From CAVTWJ01 sp963849485 (GTDB taxonomy: Bacteria > Oederibacteriota > Muellerivitia > Muellerivitales > Muellerivitaceae), in the NCBI GenBank assembly GCA_963849485.1, contig CAWKIF010000133.1, forward strand, positions 1 through 64,000: DNA of 64,000 nt, written 5' to 3'. Of the stretch, positions 10,425 through 20,100 are shown piece after piece. Every line of letters begins with the position of its first letter. Positions within the stretch are counted from its first letter, which is position 1. Below the pieces are notes generated by a model that worked only from the letters and a program-made list of their open reading frames with translations, ran no database searches and was not told where the DNA came from. The position numbers and the translations under genes were made by a program.

Positions 10425-10448
10425 AGGGTCTCCCGGCCCTCTTTCTTT
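10425..10448 (+). terminator. Intrinsic terminator after the ExeA-like gene
   Basis: AGGGTC and GGCCCT form a 6-bp stem with a 4-base loop at 10425-10440, followed by CTTTCTTT. It lies between the ATPase stop and tRNA-Gly. Confidence 0.5.
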
Positions 10449-10552
10449 AACCGCTATTCGGACGGGAACGATTAAAAACTTGAAATATTGGCCTTTCCTT
10501 TGGTAAAACTAACAGCCTGACGAGGTCATATTCGCTGGGCTGGTCGTCGAGC

Positions 10553-10627
<75 letters not shown>

Positions 10628-10822
10628 TTCATTCCTCTGGCGGGAGGCTGAAGCCGCCAAATTGAATATTCCTTAAACCGCTCATGCGAATCATGCATGG
10701 GCGCTTTTGTTTTCCCCCTCGCACCGATGTTCGGGCCGGTCGAAGGCCGAGTCCGATTGAACGGGGTTTTCGGAACGGCTTTCGAAGGCAGGCTTCCGGT
10801 GATGAGGGGTTGAATGACCTGG

Positions 10823-10898
10823 GGCGGCATACCCAAGTGGTTAAGGGAGCGGTCTGCAAAACCGCGATTCGGCGGTTCAAATCCGCCTGCCGCCTCCA
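10823..10898 (+). tRNA. tRNA-Cys (anticodon GCA)
   Basis: Acceptor GGCGGCA pairs with TGCCGCC. The anticodon loop CTGCAAA reads GCA and the T-arm contains GGTTCAAATCC. CCA is encoded at 10896-10898. A long forward frame beginning at 10814 crosses this gene, so that frame's first part is not protein. Confidence 0.95.
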
Positions 10899-10937
10899 TA
10901 TTTCTATCCTTTGATCCATTCTTATCGACGAGGCGTT

Positions 10938-12502
10938 ATGGTTCCCTGGTCGGAACAAGATTTGGCGCAGATGGAACGTCATGGGATTTCTCCCCTAGAA
11001 GCCAATCGCCAAATCGACCTGTTATTATCACCTCCTCCCCCCCCCTGCTGGATCGTCCCGCAACCCTGGGGGACGGTGTTCAAAAACTGGATATTCCCGA
11101 ACAAGAGGAATCGCTCCGTTGGTTTGAAACCCACCGTCTAAAAGGCTTTTTTGAAAAGTTCATTCCCGCTTCGGGCGCTGCATCCCGGATGTTCTTCGAC
11201 ATGGCCAAAGCCATGCGCGAGTACCCGGTCACTCGGGAGGAGTTGAACCGAAAGGCCAGGGAAGGCGCCCAGGAAGCGGAAAAACTTTTATGGTTTTTTG
11301 AGAGACTGCCCCAGGCCGGATTTTACTTGGAACTGGAGGGCGCCCTTTCCCGGCAAGGCGAGAACCTGGAGGCGTTATTAAAAGAAGGGGCCTATGACGA
11401 TATCATCCGGTGTCTGCTTTATGAGCCTGGGTTAGGTTATTCCCAGAGACCTAAGGGTCTTATCCCGTTTCACCGATATGGCGCGAGTTCCCGTACTCCG
11501 GTGGCGGAGCATTTTATCGAGGCGGGGCCTTTGGTCGGGGATGAAAAAGGGATCTGTCGCCTCCATTTCACGATTTCACCCGAACACGAGGAGTGGTTCA
11601 AGGAACACCTAGACTTCTTAAAAATGAGCCTGGGAAAAGGTGCACCTTATCGGTTTGTGGTCTCCTGTTCGTTCCAAAAGGCCTCGTCGGATACCCTCTC
11701 CCTAGATGCCCAGGGTCAGCCGGTGAGGGACGATCAGGGACGTCTTCTATTCCGGCCAGGAGGCCATGGAGCTTTGATTAAGAATCTTCAGGAAACCATC
11801 GCCCCTTTTGTATTTATTAAGAATATCGATAATGTGGCTGTTGAAAGCGTGTCGTCTATGGTCATCCGATGGGAAAAGATCATGGGGGGTGTTTTAATCC
11901 GGAGAAAAACTCAGGCGGATCATTGGCTGGCTGAATTGGATAACCCCGCGGTTTCTCACCGTCGAACTGAAGAAATTAATTTAGAGATTAAAAAGATCTG
12001 GGGTTTGGAGGTTGACGCCCAGGCCTCGGCCTCCCAAGATCCCATTCAAGCGTTAGGCTCATTTCTTAACCGGCCCATGAGGGTTTGCGGGGTGGTTCCC
12101 AACACCGGGGAGCCGGGAGGCGGGCCCTTTTGGGTTCGCTCCCCTCTAGGGGGCTGCGCGCCTCAAATCGTGGAAAGTTCCCAAGTGAATTTGGCTGATC
12201 CCAGGCAAAATAAAATCTTTCAGGCCTCCACCCATTTCAATCCGGTTGACATGGTTTGCGCCTTGAAAGACCGAAATCAAAAATCTTACGACCTGAATAA
12301 ATTCATCGATCCCCAAATGGCCTTTTTAAGCCGTAAATCCTGGAAGGGGCGGGAAATCCGGGCCTTGGAACGTCCTGGGCTTTGGAACGGCGCCATGTCG
12401 GACTGGATCACCTTTTTTGTGGAAATTCCCCAGGAAACCTTTCATCCGGTCAAAACGGTTTATGATCTGCTCAAACCTTCCCATCGGGAAAATAATCAGT
12501 AG
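10938..12502 (+). CDS. DUF4301 family protein, frameshift in a C9 run
   Basis: The N-terminus MVPWSEQDLAQMERHGIS (ATG 10938, GAGG 4 bp upstream) is the usual DUF4301 opening. It is read in a different frame from the rest. The frames join at a run of nine C at 11037-11045, after which the protein continues LDRPATLGDGVQKL and IPASGAASRMFF. One added C restores about 521 residues. Other motifs include GLIPFHRYG and ARTPVAEHF-like SSRTPVAEHF. Members resemble nucleotidyl transferases, but no reaction is assigned. It lies just downstream of tRNA-Cys. Confidence 0.75.
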
Positions 12503-12527
12503 ACAGAAAGCTTCTCTGGGATAAAAT
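12500..12527 (+). promoter_or_regulatory. Candidate promoter for tRNA-Val
   Basis: TAGACA (12500-12505) and TAAAAT (12522-12527) are separated by 16 bp, about 65 bp upstream of tRNA-Val. Each box differs from consensus at one position. Confidence 0.4.
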
Positions 12528-12592
12528 CATTTTCCCCTCCAGGGCTTGGCCCGAAGTTGGAGGATCGTTAGAATACCTGTGCACCGGTCGAA

Positions 12593-12669
12593 GGGCGTAT
12601 AGCTCAGTTGGTTAGAGTACTTCCTTGACATGGAAGGGGTCACTGGTTCGAGTCCAGTTACGCCCACCA
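12593..12669 (+). tRNA. tRNA-Val (anticodon GAC)
   Basis: Acceptor GGGCGTA pairs with TACGCCC. The loop TTGACAT sits on a CTTCC/GGAAG stem, giving anticodon GAC. The T-arm contains GGTTCGAGTCC, the discriminator is A, and CCA is encoded. Confidence 0.96.
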
Positions 12670-12789
12670 TCTTCCGCCTATTCAAAAACCTTGGCGGAGG
12701 ATTTCCTTCAAAACCGGAGGCCGGGAAAGGGGTCCGTGAACCTGGCCCTAGACACGAGCCTGCCAACCTGATCGAACCTAGGAACCTCC

Positions 12790-14622
12790 ATGTCCGACAA
12801 ATACGAACCGAAACACCAGATGGACGAAAATCTTTATAAAATCCGCCATTCGATGGCGCATGTCTTGGCACAGGCGGTCCTCCAAATCCGACCGAAAGCC
12901 CAATTGGGTTTTGGCCCCCCGATCCGGACTGGCTTTTATTACGACTTCCTCCTGGAGGAACCCTTAACTGAAAACGACCTGCCCGACCTGGAAAAACGCA
13001 TGAGGAAAATTATCCAGGAAAAAGAAACCTTCCAGCGGGAGGATTTGCCCAAGCCGGAGGCCCTGAAGAAATTGGCGGGCATGGGCCAGGCCTTGAAGGT
13101 GGAATACGCCCAGGAACTGCTTCAATCGAATGATTCTTTAAGCTTTTACAAAAACGGTCCCTTTGTCGACATGTGTGAGGGCCCCCATGTGGACAATACC
13201 CAAGAGATTCCCCTCATGGCCTTCAAATTGGATTCATTGGCCGGTAGTTATTGGAGGGGCGACTCCTCGAAGCCCATGCTGACCCGGATCTACGGCCTTT
13301 GCTTTCCCTCGGAATCCCAATTGAAGGAATTTATCAAGAACCGCGAGTTGGCCCTCAAGAGGGACCACCGGAAGTTGGGCCAGGAATTGGAACTTTTCAC
13401 CATTGATGAGAGGGTGGGGAAGGGCCTTCCCCTCTGGCTTCCAAACGGTACGGTCCTACGGGAAGAACTGGAGGCTTTCGCTAAAGAGGTGGAATTTAAG
13501 GACGGTTACGACCGAGTGGCCACCCCCCATATCGCCAACGGGGAACTCTACAAACTCTCGGGTCATCTCAAACTCTACAAGGACGCCATGTTCCCGCCCA
13601 TGCGAAGCGTGGAAAAGGACCCGGATTCACCGGCGGAAGAGTTTTACCTGAAACCCATGAACTGCCCCCACCACCACATGATCTATTTGAACCGTCCGCG
13701 TAGCTACCGGGAACTCCCGTTGCGATTGGCCGAGTATGGAACGGTTTATCGGTTCGAGAAGTCCGGCCAATTGGCCGGTTTACTGCGGGTCCGGGGCCTG
13801 GCCATGAATGACGCGCACATCTATTGCACCCGCGAACAGATCAAGGGGGAGATCAAGAAGGTGGTTTCTCTGCATAAGATGTATTTTGAGAAATTTCGGA
13901 TGGACAAGATCTGGGTCCGCCTTTCCCTCCACGACCAGGATAAGGAAAAGTTCACAGAAAACGAGGAGCTCTGGAAGGACACAGAAAACATCCTGAGGGA
14001 AGTCCTCGCGGAACTGGGCGTGGCTTATGAGGAGGTCCGGGGGGAAGCGGCTTTCTACGGCCCCAAGATCGATTATCAAACAGAGAATGTCTTGGGACGG
14101 GAAGAAACCGCCGCAACCGTTCAATTGGATTTCACCTCCCCCGAAAGGTTCCACCTGGAATACACGGCTCCGGACGGGTCGAAACAAAGACCCTTTATCA
14201 TCCATCGGGCCCCCCTAGGCACCCATGAGAGATTTATTTCTTTCTTAATCGAACGATGGGGCGGGGCCTTCCCGACCTGGATGTCCCCCCTCCAGGTCCG
14301 GCTTGTTCCCATTGCCGAGGATTTCATCGGATACGCCCTGGAAATAGCCGAAGGATTGAGGGGCGGTATGGTCCGGTGCGAAATTGACTCCTCCAACGAT
14401 TCCTTCTCGAAAAAGGTCCGCAACGCGGTGACGAAAAAGATCCCCAATATTTGGATTGTCGGTGCCAATGAAATGAGAGATGGAACCGTGACTTGGCGGC
14501 GTTACGCAGTCGAGAAACAAGCTGTCTATCCCAAAGCCCAGGCCGCCTCGATGTTGCGCAGAATGATCCGGGAACGTTTGATGGATAATTTCGCTGATAT
14601 CGATCTGCCCCCCGCTGAATAG
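12790..14622 (+). CDS. thrS: Threonyl-tRNA synthetase lacking the TGS domain
   Basis: 610 residues, against about 640 for typical ThrRS. It opens almost directly with the editing domain (HSMAHVLAQAV, the His pair of the N2 domain), so the N-terminal TGS/N1 module is absent. Class II motifs are clear: MNCPHHHMIY with the zinc-binding Cys, and GLLRVRGLAMNDAHIYC. The C-terminal anticodon-binding domain is complete, with VRLVPIAEDFIGYA near its start. It attaches threonine to tRNA-Thr in the cytoplasm. It heads the conserved thrS-infC-rpmI-rplT cluster, but infC has its own promoter. Confidence 0.97.
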   Translation: MSDKYEPKHQMDENLYKIRHSMAHVLAQAVLQIRPKAQLGFGPPIRTGFYYDFLLEEPLTENDLPDLEKRMRKIIQEKETFQREDLPKPEALKKLAGMGQALKVEYAQELLQSNDSLSFYKNGPFVDMCEGPHVDNTQEIPLMAFKLDSLAGSYWRGDSSKPMLTRIYGLCFPSESQLKEFIKNRELALKRDHRKLGQELELFTIDERVGKGLPLWLPNGTVLREELEAFAKEVEFKDGYDRVATPHIANGELYKLSGHLKLYKDAMFPPMRSVEKDPDSPAEEFYLKPMNCPHHHMIYLNRPRSYRELPLRLAEYGTVYRFEKSGQLAGLLRVRGLAMNDAHIYCTREQIKGEIKKVVSLHKMYFEKFRMDKIWVRLSLHDQDKEKFTENEELWKDTENILREVLAELGVAYEEVRGEAAFYGPKIDYQTENVLGREETAATVQLDFTSPERFHLEYTAPDGSKQRPFIIHRAPLGTHERFISFLIERWGGAFPTWMSPLQVRLVPIAEDFIGYALEIAEGLRGGMVRCEIDSSNDSFSKKVRNAVTKKIPNIWIVGANEMRDGTVTWRRYAVEKQAVYPKAQAASMLRRMIRERLMDNFADIDLPPAE

Positions 14623-14635
14623 CCTGAAAAAAGCT

Positions 14636-14664
14636 TTGACAAAGAAATAGGCTATCGTTAGGAT
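14636..14664 (+). promoter_or_regulatory. Strong promoter of the infC-rpmI-rplT operon
   Basis: A perfect TTGACA at 14636-14641, a 17-bp spacer and TAGGAT at 14659-14664. It lies 14 bp after the thrS stop, and would give a leader of about 140 nt before infC. Confidence 0.75.
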
Positions 14665-14757
14665 TCTCCCCTCAAGTAGGGGATTCCGTCTCCTCACCCC
14701 CAGCCCCACGGGCGCGAAAGGGTCATCGTCATCTTTCAAGCTATTGATGGATTGGAC

Positions 14758-14789
14758 AGGACGGGGCCCCGGCTTCGTCCTTTTTTTTT
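14758..14789 (+). terminator. Leader hairpin with T9 tract (possible attenuator) before infC
   Basis: AGGACG pairs with CGTCCT around a GC-rich loop containing GGGGCCCC, followed by nine T. It lies between the infC promoter and the infC ribosome site, so it can act only on transcripts from that promoter or from thrS. Regulation of ribosomal-protein operons by leader attenuation is known; that it happens here is inference. Confidence 0.6.
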
Positions 14790-14812
14790 AACACGAACAG
14801 GAGGTAGCGTTT

Positions 14813-15379
14813 ATTTCTTCGCAAAAAGAATTAAAAATTAACCACCAAATCCGGGCCCGGCAGGTCCGGTTGATCGGTGAGGCGGGTGAACAGCTGGGAA
14901 TCGTGGATATCCTAAAGGCCCAGGGAATTGCCCGCGAAAAGAATATGGATTTGGTCGAAATCGCCCCGGATGGCGTGCCTCCGGTCTGCCGAATTATGAA
15001 TTATGGGAAGTTCCGGTATGCCCAGCGGAAGCGAGACAAGGAAGCGTCAAAAAAACAAAGGGTGATGAAGGTCAAGGAACTCAAGATCAGGCCCAAAATC
15101 GACGAGCACGATTATCAAACCAAGTTGCGAATGGCCTGGAACTTCTTCGAGCATGGGGACAAGGTCAAGGTGGCCTTAGTCTTCCGCGGCAGGGAAATGA
15201 GCCACAAAGACCTGGGCCGCCAGTTGATGGACCGGGTGATGGAGGATTTGGCGGAGGTGGGGGAGTTGGAAGCCCCCCCCAAGGATGAGGGAAATCAGAT
15301 TATCGCTGTTTTCAATCCGAGGCCTCTCAAACCAGCCGTGAAGGAAACAACGGAAACCAAGGAAGGTGAAAATGGGTAA
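14813..15379 (+). CDS. infC: Translation initiation factor IF-3 with ATT start codon
   Basis: 188 residues. The start is ATT at 14813, 8 bp after a perfect AGGAGG (14799-14804). The protein then reads ISSQKELKINHQIRARQVRL, the true IF-3 N-terminus. A start at TTG 14870 would lose 19 conserved residues. AUU starts are the classic basis of IF-3 autoregulation. The linker and C-terminal ribosome-binding domain are intact (DLVEIAPDGVPPVCRIMNYG, ELKIRPKIDEHDY). IF-3 keeps 30S subunits free and checks initiator tRNA pairing. The stop overlaps the rpmI start by 8 bp. Confidence 0.95.
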   Translation: MSSQKELKINHQIRARQVRLIGEAGEQLGIVDILKAQGIAREKNMDLVEIAPDGVPPVCRIMNYGKFRYAQRKRDKEASKKQRVMKVKELKIRPKIDEHDYQTKLRMAWNFFEHGDKVKVALVFRGREMSHKDLGRQLMDRVMEDLAEVGELEAPPKDEGNQIIAVFNPRPLKPAVKETTETKEGENG

Positions 15380-15572
15380 GGGATTCAAGACGAAAAAAAG
15401 CATCCTGAAGCGTTTCAAGGTCACAGGCACCGGAAAAATTATGGTGAAGAAACAAACGGGCCGGGGACATTTGTTGGCGCACAAGAGCCGCAAGCGGAAG
15501 CGCCAGTTGAAGAAGCAGCCGACGTTGGGTAAAACCCACACCTTTCGCATCAAGCGAATGATACAGATCTAA
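15372..15572 (+). CDS. rpmI: 50S ribosomal protein bL35
   Basis: 66 residues, MGKGFKTKKSILKRFKVTG, with the family's basic KRKRQLKK segment. ATG 15372 is preferred over an ATG 6 bp earlier because the family starts at M(G/K)K and GGAAGG lies just upstream. Overlaps the end of infC, in the standard infC-rpmI-rplT order. Confidence 0.96.
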   Translation: MGKGFKTKKSILKRFKVTGTGKIMVKKQTGRGHLLAHKSRKRKRQLKKQPTLGKTHTFRIKRMIQI

Positions 15573-15587
15573 GGACCGGAGAAACCT

Positions 15588-15947
15588 ATGGCACGCATTA
15601 AACGCGCAGTCGCGAAAAGAAAACGCAAGAAGAAATTTTTTAAGATGACGAAAGGCTATTTTGGGGCGAAGAGCCGCCAATACCGGACGGTTCGGGAAGC
15701 GACCAAAAGGTCGGGCAACTACGCCTTCACTGGGAGAAAGCTCCGCAAACGCGAATTCCGAAGCATCTGGATTACGCGCCTCAACGCGGCCACCCGGGAG
15801 CACGGGATGTCCTACAGCCAGTTCATGTCCGGGCTGAAGAAGGCCTCGGTGGACCTGGACCGGAAGATCCTGTCGGAATTGGCCTTGAACGACCCTAAGG
15901 CCTTCGCCCAATTGGTGGAAGTGGCCAAGGGCACCGCGGCGAAATAA
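15588..15947 (+). CDS. rplT: 50S ribosomal protein bL20
   Basis: 119 residues, full length. Begins MARIKRAVAKRKRKKKF, with YRTVREATKRSGNYAFTGRK and the C-terminal RKILSELALNDPKAF. Binds 23S rRNA early in 50S assembly. In other bacteria bL20 represses this operon by binding its mRNA; whether it does so here is not visible. A terminator follows within 30 bp. Confidence 0.97.
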   Translation: MARIKRAVAKRKRKKKFFKMTKGYFGAKSRQYRTVREATKRSGNYAFTGRKLRKREFRSIWITRLNAATREHGMSYSQFMSGLKKASVDLDRKILSELALNDPKAFAQLVEVAKGTAAK

Positions 15948-15975
15948 GGCTCGTTTTTAGCCGTAGCATTGTTTG

Positions 15976-16018
15976 AACACCCTCTATCGATCTCTCGGTA
16001 GAGGGTGTTTCTTTTTTT
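15976..16018 (+). terminator. Intrinsic terminator of the infC-rpmI-rplT operon
   Basis: AACACCCTCTA (15976-15986) pairs perfectly with TAGAGGGTGTT (15999-16009), followed by TCTTTTTTT. Confidence 0.9.
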
Positions 16019-16053
16019 ACGTGAGAAAAGATGCGGCGCAGGGAGGTCGAAAA

Positions 16054-16752
16054 ATGAAAACATGGCATGCGTGGTTGTTCGCTGGTCTGGTGCTGCTAAT
16101 GGACGGGTGTGTCAGTAAGAGGGTTCTGGACCACCAACTCCCTTTACAAACCCCGGGTTTGGCACTGGCGGTTTACGCTGAAAACCCCGCCGAGCTTTTG
16201 GAAATCGGAAAGGATGATGCAGGCCAGATGGGTTACCAATCCTTCTCCGACTGGCTGGATTCGGCGATGGGCTCCGGTTGTGAAAAGTACAAGTGTTGGT
16301 ACTTTGAGTTAAAAACCTTTTTGGCTTACGCCCTGGAGGACGGAGCGAAGACTCTCCCCTGTCCGGTCCGCCCGAAGGAGGGCTCTTATCAGGGCCCGAT
16401 GACCCTCAGTTCATTCCCGGAAACAGCCTTGCCGGTGTTATTCCTGACGGGGGAGGATCTGGGCGCGACCCATCTCGTGAGGGTGAAACTTCTTCATTAC
16501 GATAGAAAAGAATATTACCGGGATGAAAAAAAACTGAAGGGAAACTTTATCAGGATTGAGATGACGGCCCAGATCACGGCATATCAGGTGGGATTGCCCC
16601 AAGCGATTTACTACGGAACCGTTAACCTGTCGGAAGACCGAAGCATGCTTTTCGGTGATGTCTATGGCGGGAAAGGGGACGTTAAGGCGGATTTCGCGGC
16701 GTCGATTATCAAGGCCCTCAACTCGGCGAGTAGGGCGCCATCAAATCTATGA
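16054..16752 (+). CDS. Hypothetical lipoprotein
   Basis: 232 residues from ATG 16054 (GGGAGG 8 bp upstream). Lipobox LLMDGC. The mature protein has Cys pairs near CEKYKCW, a central segment LFLTGEDLGATHLVRVKL and an end with a predicted beta structure. I do not recognise a family. It begins directly after the rplT terminator and, with the next gene, separates rplT from the trmH-like and pheS genes. Confidence 0.65.
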   Translation: MKTWHAWLFAGLVLLMDGCVSKRVLDHQLPLQTPGLALAVYAENPAELLEIGKDDAGQMGYQSFSDWLDSAMGSGCEKYKCWYFELKTFLAYALEDGAKTLPCPVRPKEGSYQGPMTLSSFPETALPVLFLTGEDLGATHLVRVKLLHYDRKEYYRDEKKLKGNFIRIEMTAQITAYQVGLPQAIYYGTVNLSEDRSMLFGDVYGGKGDVKADFAASIIKALNSASRAPSNL

Positions 16753-17139
16753 AGATTTCCCGAATGTGAGAAAGATTATCCCTCGTACATCCCTATTAAA
16801 ACGTCAATGGAGTAACTTTCCCCAATATAAAGCTCGATTACAAAGGGGTTTAACGTACAAAACAAAAATAATGTATGTAATTTTAAGGTATAATTTCTTA
16901 TCGGTTTTTATTGATCTTTACAATCAACATTTCATTGGTTCCCCTGCCAGGGCCAACTTTTACACAGCAAAAACATTGACGGAATTTCAATATTCCAAAA
17001 AATCAGCAGCTGACCTTTTCCTTTGAAATGAATGGGATCGTCTGCTGGATGTTTGATGTGAATCAGCCTGGTGAATGATATTTGGAAAGGGGAGCCGCCC
17101 CCATCAACGCTTTTTCAACATCCAAGGGGATGCTCGCAT
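16753..17139 (+). other. AT-rich intergenic region
   Basis: No convincing gene. The AT content is higher than in the flanks. TATAAT at 16889-16894 is a possible -10 box for the giant repeat protein, but no good -35 is present. No repeats or hairpins seen. Confidence 0.4.
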
Positions 17140-20100
17140 ATGTGTTTTGAAGCCGCGCGGATAAAATTTATCAATTCAAAATGGGGAAAGAACTTCAGGA
17201 CTTTAGGAAGTTCTCTCTTTGCCCTATTGTTTGTCGTTTTCCTCCCCCGGACCTCTCAAGCTCAATGCCCGATCCAGTACGTCACCGCCTCTGAAGATAC
17301 CGTAACCGCTCGAACCGCCACCTTTCCAGCCACGGTCAGCGGCACCCAGACTCTTTTGCTGTTGCAGGTTTCTATCCAGAACGGCGCCGCTACCATTGTC
17401 ACCGCTACCTATGCTGGCACCAAAATGAGCAAATTCAGAAGTTTCCACGATACGACGAGGGGAATCTCCCTGGAGACCTGGTATATGGTCAATCCGGCCC
17501 AGGGAGCCAACAACGTGTCGGTCAGCATCAACGGCACCACCAATCGGAATATCCATATGGGGGCAATTTGTTATCAGCAAGTAAGTCAAACCTCTCCCTT
17601 TGGCGCCTCGTCAACCATTACCAGCCAGGCCTCCTCTACCGCCCATTCTATTCCGATCACGACAACGACCGCTAACAGTTGGATCGCGACCACCTGTATG
17701 GAATCAAACGGTACGACCCCCAGGACGATTACACCGGGCGCGAGTCAAAACCAAAGGTGGACCGAATACCTTAATCGATCCACCGAAGGGGATGACCGGA
17801 CGTCGACCATGGTGGGCACCTATACGATGACCTACACTTTTTCCACGGCCCAATACGCGGACATGATGGCGGTGGAGATCCTCCCCTCCGGTTGTTCCCC
17901 CACTCCCACGGTGACTAATACGATCACCTTAACCCCTACCATTACCTTAACCCCCACGATCACCATCACACCCACTGTCACCTTGTCTCCCACGATCACG
18001 CCGTGCTCGACCTTTACAGCCACAAATACCTATTCACTTACATCCACTAATACCCTCACACCGACAATCACTCTGACACCAACATTTACCACGACTGGAA
18101 CCCAACCGCCGACCTACACGAACACGATCACCAACACCGTTAGCCTGACGCCGACCATCACGAATACCAGCACACTGACCCCAACCATCACAAATACTTT
18201 TACGCTGACCCCAACGGTCACCTTGACTCCCACCGTAACTCTAACTTCTACCATCACCTCTACGGTTACCCTGACTCCCATCCTGCCTTGGACCTGTAAT
18301 AACACTTGGCAAACAACCGCGAATAACGATTTCGGTATCGCTTTGGATTCGACCAATGGATATGTTTATGTGGCGGATGACGATAACAACTCCATTGACG
18401 TTTTTAATGCTTCGACTGGAGTTTCCGTAAACAGTTGGAGTGGTTCCGGGAAATACACATTAAGCTCTCCCTTCGGGGTCGCGGTGGATGGCAAGGGCCA
18501 TGTCTATGTCACAGACGCGAGTACCCTGGAAGTTTATGAATACGATGCTTATGGATCGGGGGGGTCGATCGGTCAAGGAATCAACGCTTGGGGAGGAGCC
18601 ACTACTTTCACCCAACCCTGGGGAATCGCGGTCAATTCGGCGGGAACAACCGTTTATGTGTCGGATTACACCGCGGGCGATGTTGGAATCTTTAAGAGCA
18701 ATGGAACCGCTATAAGCACTTTTGGAACAGGAGGCGCTGTCACCTTTACCAATCCGGCGGGGATCGCCCTCGACAGCTCCAATGATATTTATGTGTCGGA
18801 TGATACCCAACAAATGGTTTATCGGTTGGATCCCACGGGGACAGTCCTCCAAACTCAATGGGACGCTTCCAATGGCCTTCAGGGTTGCGAGTTTCTCGCC
18901 GTAGGCGGTCCGGATGTTTTTCTCACGGATGGTGCTGGAAATGTGGGCATTTACAACACCAGCGGAGGCGTCAGCGCGATTGTTTCATTGCCGAATTCCA
19001 CGGATTCGGAAGGGGTGGCCACGGATGGCGCGGGGAACTGGTATGTCGCGGATAACACCAACGATTTGTTGATTAAATATGGGTTAAGTAATTGTGCCTC
19101 GACGCCCTTGGCTACATCCACTCCGACTAATACGATAACTTCGACCCCGACGCCGACCTACACACCAACCAGTACGAATACCATTACACTTACGCCGACT
19201 ATCACAAAGACCTTCACTAATACCATTACTCTCACGCCAACGATCACTAATACCAATACAAACACGATTACTTTGACACCTACGATTACTTATACCTATA
19301 CAAATACGATTACCTTAACGCCGACAATTACTAATAGCTTTACGAATACCATCACCTTAACACCAACCATTACGCTGACTCCGACCATTACGACGACTTA
19401 CACCAACACCATTACCTTGACCCCGACGATTACCACGACGTTTACGAGCACCATTACACTGACTCCGACCATAACGACTACTTACACCAATACGATTACT
19501 TTAACGCCGACGATTACGACGACCTACACCAACACCATCACTTTGACTCCGACAATCACCACTACCTTTACGAACACCATTACGCTGACTCCGACCATAA
19601 CGACGACCTACACCAACACCATTACCTTGACCCCGACGATCACCACCACCTTCACGAACACCATTACGCTGACCCCGACGATTACGACTACCTACACAAA
19701 TACCATCACTTTGACTCCGACGATCACCACCACCTTTACGAATACCATTACGCTGACTCCGACCATAACCACGACTTACACCAATACGATCACCTTGACG
19801 CCGACGATTACGACGACCTACACCAATACGATTACTTTGACACCGACAATCACCACTACCTTTACGAACACCATTACTCTGACTCCGACCATAACGACGA
19901 CCTTCACTAACACCATTACCTTGACCCCGACGATTACCACGACGTTTACGAGCACCATTACACTGACTCCGACCATAACGACTACTTACACCAATACGAT
20001 TACTTTAACTCCGACGATTACGACGACCTACACAAATACCATCACCTTGACCCCAACGATCACCACCACCTTCACGAACACTATTACGCTGACTCCGACC

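Noticed and set aside
10814..10937. N-terminal extension of the DUF4301 frame
   Set aside because: It would translate tRNA-Cys; the true N-terminus is in another frame from 10938.
18114..18356. Val-rich reverse-strand frames over the TP repeats
   Set aside because: Antisense of Thr codons reads as Val; no independent signal.
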